DNA of 64,000 nucleotides from Pycnopodia helianthoides (Eukaryota; Echinodermata; Asteroidea; Forcipulatida; Asteriidae). Every line of letters begins with the position of its first letter. Positions within the stretch are counted from its first letter, which is position 1. The stretch spans positions 16,815,738 to 16,879,737 of the forward strand of contig CM063251.1 of assembly GCA_032158295.1 (NCBI GenBank). The letters are read 5' to 3'. The position numbers and the translations under genes are program-made. The notes beneath the pieces are model-generated. The model ran no database searches. It was not told the DNA's origin and was given only the letters and a program-made list of their open reading frames with translations. Below, piece by piece: positions 57,932-64,000 of this stretch.

Positions 57932-60900
57932 TTATCCATGCTTTACACATTTTCCCCTACAGGCCCTGTATATGAAATATTGACTTTGGCTATCGATCGA
58001 AGCAAAAACCGTTGGATTTTCAATTACACGGTCGGCCCAAGATTTGCAGGCAGCCCGAATATTCGGAGAAACTGGAGAAACCGTTTTGCAAACACTCGAT
58101 GGTTCCCCGTCGACTTGCATCCAGGCAAACTCTGGGTCTAGGTCCCTGTCCAAACGAAAGGTGCTATACAACATCGGCATGGTAAAGGAACCAGACCTTG
58201 GGGTTGCATAGCCATTCAGGCGCATGGTTACCAGTTGGTAGTACCGGGTCAGATAAACACGCGAGGCTACGGTGAACTCTGTTGACTGTTATACAAACCA
58301 AAACAATGTTAATATCAGTATAAATAAACAGTGTAGTAGCAACATCAATTGGATCAGTATTGGTGCACATTTATGAGCAATACTCAATTGTGAGAAAATT
58401 GACCTTCGTGTCTGTAAGTGCTTAACACGGCATTTCCATTTGGCAGATCGAAATGCATGCATTTGCAAAGTCAAAATACCCCATCTGTAATGCTTGCCAA
58501 TGTTTGATACAAACGAGACGATCGGAATGTTTCTATACTTTTAATGCGGAATGTGACGTTCTCTTTTTGCGCATAAAGCTTTCTTTGTCATCGGTAATAA
58601 ACTCGATTGAGATAACAAAATAAAGGGATAGGCCTATAAGTACTCACCAGAATAATTGTGTAATCCTTAGGAATCACTAGAGTAAAGTTGGACACGTCAC
58701 TCTGCTCCAGATAGAAGTGGTATTCCACCACACTTGTCCCATTGTCGGCAGTAGTGGTCTGGGAATAAAAGTCAAATGCAGTCAGGCAGCCGCGCTCCAT
58801 GACCTTCTTCAAGGAAACGCCTTGTGCCGAAAATAAGTCGCCAAATTCAATTGACGGTGGCGAATCGTAGAAGAGTCGACTTCTATAAACGGGGATGTAG
58901 TTAGGTGCCTGATTGTCCAACATTGCTCGTGATCAAATAATTCCCTTCCAAATAGGGATCCCAGTGATCAAGGGTTAAAGGTCGAATGATGAAATGACGA
59001 TTCTCTGTGGGATCTACCGACTCTACTTCCAGTGCTCCGATCTGCAAGAGGTGAGAACAAACATCTTGTAGAGAGTATAGGGTGTAGCCTTTGGTAATTA
59101 CTCCAACAAATAATGACCACAACAACTTTGGTAAGAAGCACTGTATGCAGCCGTTGATAGCGTGTAACATTTTGAGAAACGTTTCCCTTCCAAAGAATGT
59201 GGTTTTAGAGAAAGGGACTCAAAACAACTTCAATCTGGGAAACGTTTTATGCGTGAAACGTTTCTCAGAATGTGTATTTCAATTATGGATTATATTCTTC
59301 CTGCGTGTTGCATTAGGATTAAACCAGTCGAACGGTTCCCCAAGCCAAAGATATACCTGCGCCTCTTCAACGACGTTTTAAGTTATAACGAAAAAAGAAC
59401 ACCATATCACCAAGTCTTCGATCGACCTCCGATCCTCATCTAAACCACAAAATGCCCAGTCGCTGACAACTTTACCTTCAACTGTTGAACTGGACTACTG
59501 AATGTCAAGTTGATAAACCATGATTCTAACGGTTCGACTGGTGCGTCTCTTGTTAAAGCTGGTCTCGTCATTTGAGCAATGTAGTTCGTCCCAATGTTGC
59601 GAATCTCTTCCACACGGATGGCCGGCTTTTGGACCCCAACCTTTTAAAAACAAAAGCCCATTATGGAATAATCCAGTTAGCCGAAAATGTAAAAGATGAG
59701 ATACTTGAAGATGGTCAACCCATACCGTCACATAATAGTCGTTGAAAGTACACCCAGAATATTATAGTAACTATCTTGATTTGATTTATTTATATTAGGG
59801 CCTAATTGTTTTGAAAATAAAAACAGGCCGTTTATACATATGAACGGTCCCGGTCAAGACGACAACAAAATCGTCACAGTTGTGTCAGAATAAATGAATT
59901 TAAAAAAGACTATACTAAAACAAATTTTCAAATCATGAAACATAATCAGTTTAAATTCAAATATATAAATGCTTGTGCTTTTGTTGTTTTTGTTGTGTAT
60001 ATAGTGTTTTTTTGTTTTGGGGATTATTTTGGTGTGTTAGGGATGTTTGCTTGTTTATTTGTTTGCTGGGGTGATGGGGCGTTTGTTTGTCTGCTTTTAT
60101 GTGGATTTCATGATCTGCAATGGATAATAGTGAGAAATGCTGCTTGTGAGTGAAAGACTTTTAATTCGTGGCAATTCACCGTATCTTTGTAAAAGCAGTA
60201 AGGCGTTCCTCCTCCCAAACACCACTGGCAACCCAGAGCAACACACATTGCATTGTTGTAGTAGTAGTCATCCGGTGTGAAGTGAGGCAAGCAATCCTTT
60301 CGGTCTTCAGTCGGAATGTCCGATTCACACGTGTCGTTAAGCCCGTCAGAAGGGGAATAAGAAAAACCTGGACGCGTGTTATTAAAACACTCGGGAACTC
60401 CTCCAATAGCTGTCAGGCAGTATGTGCAGCCCCTATATTTGCAACAAGATAGAAAAGGGTTATTTTTCAAACAATGAAAGAAAAGAAAGCACTGAATCCT
60501 TTGCATTAAAAAAACTTTAAAAAAAACACATGCATCTCACAGAAATCATTAGAGTTCAGAGTTCCAATGGCGGGTGGATATTTACAGCAAGAAAAAAAAC
60601 TGCGTAAAGTCTTAATAATAATAACAATAATAGTGGCTTCTTATATAGCGCTCATTCCGTCACTCAGTGACGCTCAAGGCGCTTCAACAGTCAGTATTTT
60701 CCTGCAAGGTATTATGTGGAGCTACTTTTTGAAGTTTGAGACCGATTCCTTTACATAGCACAATGAAATGGTTAACAAGGTGCTGTGGCGCAATATGCTG
60801 CCAATCAAACCAGGAACACCGGGGCGAACCCCTTCTCTTTTCGATAAGTGCACTGGGTTCTTTTACGTGCATTACACAACACACGGGACCAACGGCTTTA

Positions 60901-61683
60901 CGTCCCATCCGAACACCTATTAAACACCCCTCCGCCCTTCCCTCCGCCATCAAAGATGTAAACCCCAATGTCTGAGTCCATTATGGAGCTATATTCATCA
61001 TCTGTTCCAAATCATTGGCATAGAAATATTTGAAATTTTGCGTACACGCGTGGGAACTTCAGTTATTGTCAAGATTACGACCATGTTTATCATGGGGTTA
61101 CATGCACCTATTTTCAAACTATAATGGTAAACACACTTGTTCCGAAACATCATGTAATATCCAAATCTTAACCCTATTCCTAACCCTAATCCTCATTCTA
61201 GATAACGAGTTATTGGAACAGGTTTGTTGGAACAATAGAGAAGTCACCTATAATGACGAAGTGGTGGTTCTGAAAAGAACTAAGAACCGTTTCGAACAAT
61301 ATCTGCTCATCTCCAGGAGATAGTTGGATAGTACAATGCACGGAAGACCTGCATAGTACTTCTTCTATAAGAACATCTTCCCAGATGCATGAAAATGCAC
61401 AACACTTAGACTGTTTACAGTGAACATGAAAACGACAGGGAACAAATAGCGACAACGAAACATTATTATACATGGAATAAAATAGTTACAATTCTGCACA
61501 GTCTTCGTGGAAGCTTGGTGGCTGGTCCTCCAGTCCTTCCGGCAAGCAGCTTCGACGCTCAAACTCCAGCAACTCGCTCGGACAGTTCAAACTGCGCCAC
61601 GCTACGGACTTAACTCGTACAAAGAGAGTTAGTCCAATCACCACAAGTATTCCTTCCAGCACAATCCCACGGAAATACACCAT
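57932..61683 (-). CDS. Unrecognised single-pass membrane/secreted protein with two tandem six-cysteine (trefoil/PSI-like) modules
   Basis: Model exons on the minus strand: 61683-61490 (phase 2 end), 60432-60180, 59640-59476, 59041-58648, 58285-57932 with the stop at 57932. All have GT/AG sites; the product is about 452 residues. A hydrophobic segment at residues 7-22 suggests a type II anchor or signal peptide. Module 1 has cysteines 34, 46, 62, 67, 70, 80; module 2 has 100, 112, 128, 133, 136, 144. Spacings are 11-15-4-2-9 and 11-15-4-2-7. CAELGCTYC and CVALGCQWC correspond. The layout resembles P-type trefoil domains except that the adjacent CC is split as CxxC, as in PSI domains. The remaining 300 residues look like an extracellular beta-rich region with NGT and NFT glycosylation sequons; no enzyme motif is seen. 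Exon 4 is 394 nt, one base more than its phases allow, so its frame breaks near 58900. Function is unknown. AATAAA on this strand lies at 57212-57217. Confidence 0.6.
58648..59041 (-). CDS. Exon 4 of the six-cysteine gene, with a one-base frame break
   Basis: The acceptor TCTTGCAG before 59041 continues exon 3 in phase 0 (LK then IGALEV). The donor CTG|GTGAGTA at 58648/58647 also fits phase 0 into exon 5. In frame 1 the text runs to TAA at about 58901-58903; in a second frame it is open from about 58930 through PNYIPVYRSRLFYD to the donor. The exon length of 394 (131 codons plus 1) points to one inserted base near 58900-58930, by real mutation or read/assembly error. Confidence 0.6.
60620..60975. 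repeat. Dispersed repeat (AGCGCTCATTCCGTCACTC), copy 2
   Basis: Contains TTATATAGCGCTCATTCCGT, CACTCAGTGACGCTCAAGGC, GTGCTGTGGCGCA, TACGTGCATTACACAACACA and CGGCTTTACGTCCCATCC. Part of this is shared with 36130-36540. It lies in intron 1 of the six-cysteine gene. Confidence 0.75.
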
Positions 61684-64000
61684 CTTGAAATAACCTCAGA
61701 ACAAATCTATCAACAAAGTACACAAAGTGATAGATTTCGATAGATTATCTGGCTTGTATTATGAGTTTTGAATGCGTCACTCAGTTTGTGGTCGGGCTTC
61801 TCTAGAACAATTTGTTTCTGTTCGAGTTTGGGATTTAATAATTAAAAAAAGCATTACGTTGACAAAAACCAAACGAAGACCTAACTTTAACAGCTCAATT
61901 TTGCGACGTCACATAAATTGAATATCGGTTTTCACTATATCTCTTTGGTAATTATTATTATTATTTTTTTATGAGATATCGCCGAACTCACAAGGCCGAA
62001 CCGGCCACTCAAGGTGAGGGCTACACTTAACTGATTTGGGCTGTTGACCCAAATCAACTGACACCAGAGGCACGTTGCCACCTACTCCTGGGGCTGAAAC
62101 AGGGTTACCCCCTTCGCAGTCCAAGGATGTAAACATGTGTATCATCCACTGGGAGCCTGGCTGGTAGAGCAGAGTGCACTTCCTTCCCAACGTTTTACGA
62201 AGCAATCATGGTTGAGTGCTTTGCTCAAGGGCACAAGTGTCACGACCGGGGTTCCAACCAATCACACTGTGCTGCTGACAACATCAGAGCTTGGGTTCGG
62301 TGAACTAGACCACTCGGCCACGACACGCCACAAAAAATGAGGCCAAGAAATCCCTTGCATCGTAAACCCAAGGCCTGAAAGTACCCGATGTGACCATTAA
62401 TAGGTAATGACAGGTTTCATTTTTAGATGTGGAGGAACACCCCAACTGGGGATACTTCCCACTAAATCTGTCAAAACTGGATGAAGACACGCCTTGCTTC
62501 ATAATCATGTACAACATCTCTGTAGACCATTATCATGATGCCACCGTCTTGGTTATGTTCCTGTATCCAATAACAGTAATGAATATTACAGCAATCCTTG
62601 TACAAAAAGAAACTAAAAGGTTGTGTTTCCTTCCAGGTTTGGTTACATTGAGATGAATGGAAGAGAATCAAGATGGCTGCACCATGATGAACCAAACCAC
62701 CACATTTCCCACTAGGTTTGACCAACAAAAAAATTTAACATTATTTTAAAAGGCCTTCATTTATAAAAAGGTTACGTTACTTTATAGTTGTATTGTGGTT
62801 AGAAAAATGTATGACAGTGACACAGTACTTTTCAAATGCTCCTTTACTGGTTTAAATCATTCACATTGAACAGTTACTGCTCGGATCTAACTGTTGAAGT
62901 TAAAAACAAAATAATACGGTGAATTGTAGAAAGATATCTTTCGAGTGATGGTGGTTCTGAGAAGAACCGATCGACTCAACGTTTCGGACAGTATACCCTG
63001 TCCTTCGTAAAGAGACAACATGATGGTGTCACCGCAAAACAAAATCAATTGTCCTTCCACCATGCAAACCTTTAAGTCTTATTTAAACAAAAAATAATGA
63101 TGTAAATTGTTGCCTCGATCATCAGATAATTTTTGCTAGACACTTACCTAGATTGCAACCACAAATTATTGGCAGGAACTTTGACAACGATGCGTTCTTC
63201 CTTACTGCAGTAGTGTGTGAAGCTTTAGACCATGGAGGGATGAAAAGATCATCAGCTGAAGTTTTACTGCCGTTTCTTATGAATGCATTCAACCTTGCAA
63301 CCGATGCTGGGTTGAATAGCATTCCAGGCGTACCTAACTTTTCGTGGTGGTGCGTTCCTTCTTCCACGGATTGTCAGTGGATTTGGGTTCCACCTCACAC
63401 CATTACCTCCATTCGGAATCACGTGAGATTAAAAGTACAAGAATGCCGCTCTTTAAAAGAAACACATCAATTGGCGCTCATAATGGGCACCGTTTCTCTG
63501 CTCGAACCAGGAAGATCAGGAAAGAGCTACGTAGTAATTGCCATCTGCAATCTACCTGCAACGATGAACGGGTACGTGCCTTTCGCATTCTAGACCGGAC
63601 ATCTTACGTCACACTTCGAGGCTCGTGAATAACGCCAGAAACCGGCTTTGAGCGTTTGGAGGACTCCTGATAAATGCACCTTTGACCTCGCATCCCATCA
63701 TTTCGCGTCTTGCGGATAAGGACAGGGGACCAGTCTAGCAGTGACCGGTGCCTGTCCTTATTCTTGCGGATATTCGTCTATTCGCATTCTTCATACCCGA
63801 CTCTCTTACCCCCATTGATTGATAAACTAAAATGCGATGCCTTCAGATCATTGTGACTCGGGGAGCTAAATAAATTCAAATGTAGAAACAAACTACTTGT
63901 ATGTTTTCACTGAGCTGATGCGAATGCGATCACAATATCTGCTAGATAACAGAGTGCCATGTTGTATAGCCCTACTCTAACTGTCGTTATGTTTGCTATA
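61684..64000. other. Right edge, upstream of the six-cysteine gene; one ambiguous exon-like block
   Basis: Besides the repeat at 61990-62335 there is an exon-like block at 63152-63590 that is open on both strands. On the minus strand it ends at a good donor (CTAG|GTAAGTG, 63151). On the plus strand the same bases form a plausible acceptor (CTTACCTAG) followed by a frame of about 146 codons to 63593. Neither translation was recognised. A GGTGGTTCTGA repeat lies at 62950-62970, and a short palindromic word pair GACAGG.../CCTGTC at 63720-63757. Confidence 0.35.
61990..62335. repeat. Dispersed repeat (right-hand part), copy 3
   Basis: Contains GAGTGCTTTGCTCAAGGGCA, GTCACGACCGGGGTTCCAA and CTAGACCACTCGGCCACGAC. 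The end matches the end of 36130-36540. It lies upstream of the six-cysteine gene start. Confidence 0.65.

Noticed and set aside
57905..58141. 78-codon plus-strand frame preceded by CCCCTACAG
   Set aside because: It is antisense to the terminal exon of the six-cysteine gene, which has consistent phase and splice sites on the minus strand.
59041..59640. GH31 (sucrase-isomaltase/acid glucosidase type) N-terminal domain after a trefoil
   Set aside because: Trefoil plus a following beta region recalls GH31 enzymes, but no catalytic barrel or signature follows, and exon 4 does not align by eye with the family.

Overview
The window is animal nuclear DNA: AT-rich, with small exons bounded by GT/AG splice sites, long introns, abundant short inverted-repeat elements (MITE-like), homopolymer C/G runs and microsatellites. 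Gene content and the style of the interspersed repeats suggest a marine deuterostome, most likely an echinoderm. That placement is inference; no species marker was seen.

Four gene models can be supported. (1) 6170-7216, minus strand: an intact single-exon rhodopsin-class GPCR, ligand unknown. (2) 12482-20927, plus strand: a small CDC42 effector (CDC42SE/SPEC family) of 93 residues in four coding exons, with a cysteine-rich N-terminus, a basic patch and a CRIB motif; candidate untranslated first exons lie near 10.5-10.7 kb. (3) 46305 down to 32176, minus strand: a complete signal peptide peptidase-like 2 (SPPL2) intramembrane aspartyl protease, assembled exon by exon with consistent phases. 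It has a signal peptide, a lumenal PA domain and the YD, GFGD and PAL motifs. Two ends are possible: a 523-residue read-through form, and a 597-residue form using a separate last exon that ends in a dileucine-type sorting signal. (4) 61683 down to 57932, minus strand: an unrecognised type II membrane or secreted protein with two tandem six-cysteine modules of nearly identical spacing (trefoil/PSI-like). One exon of this gene carries a single extra base that breaks the frame.

The rest is intergenic or intronic and rich in repeats. At least eight inverted-repeat families occur, several with two to five copies here. There are large tandem arrays: 3 x 297 bp at 31.2-32.0 kb, a 20-bp minisatellite at 42.6-42.9 kb, about 4 x 63-80 bp at 37.3-37.6 kb, about 4 x 210-245 bp at 15.7-16.4 kb, about 103 bp at 50.6-51.0 kb and about 155 bp at 52.8-53.2 kb. 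There are also several long hairpins. Several arrays sit close to SPPL2 or CDC42SE splice sites or 3' ends. An AT-rich cluster of broken reading frames at 49.7-50.45 kb is coding-like but unidentified.

The four genes show no operon-like or pathway linkage; this is an ordinary metazoan neighbourhood. The points most worth checking are the SPPL2 alternative C-terminus, the tandem six-cysteine protein with its frame break, and the decayed AT-rich reading frames.
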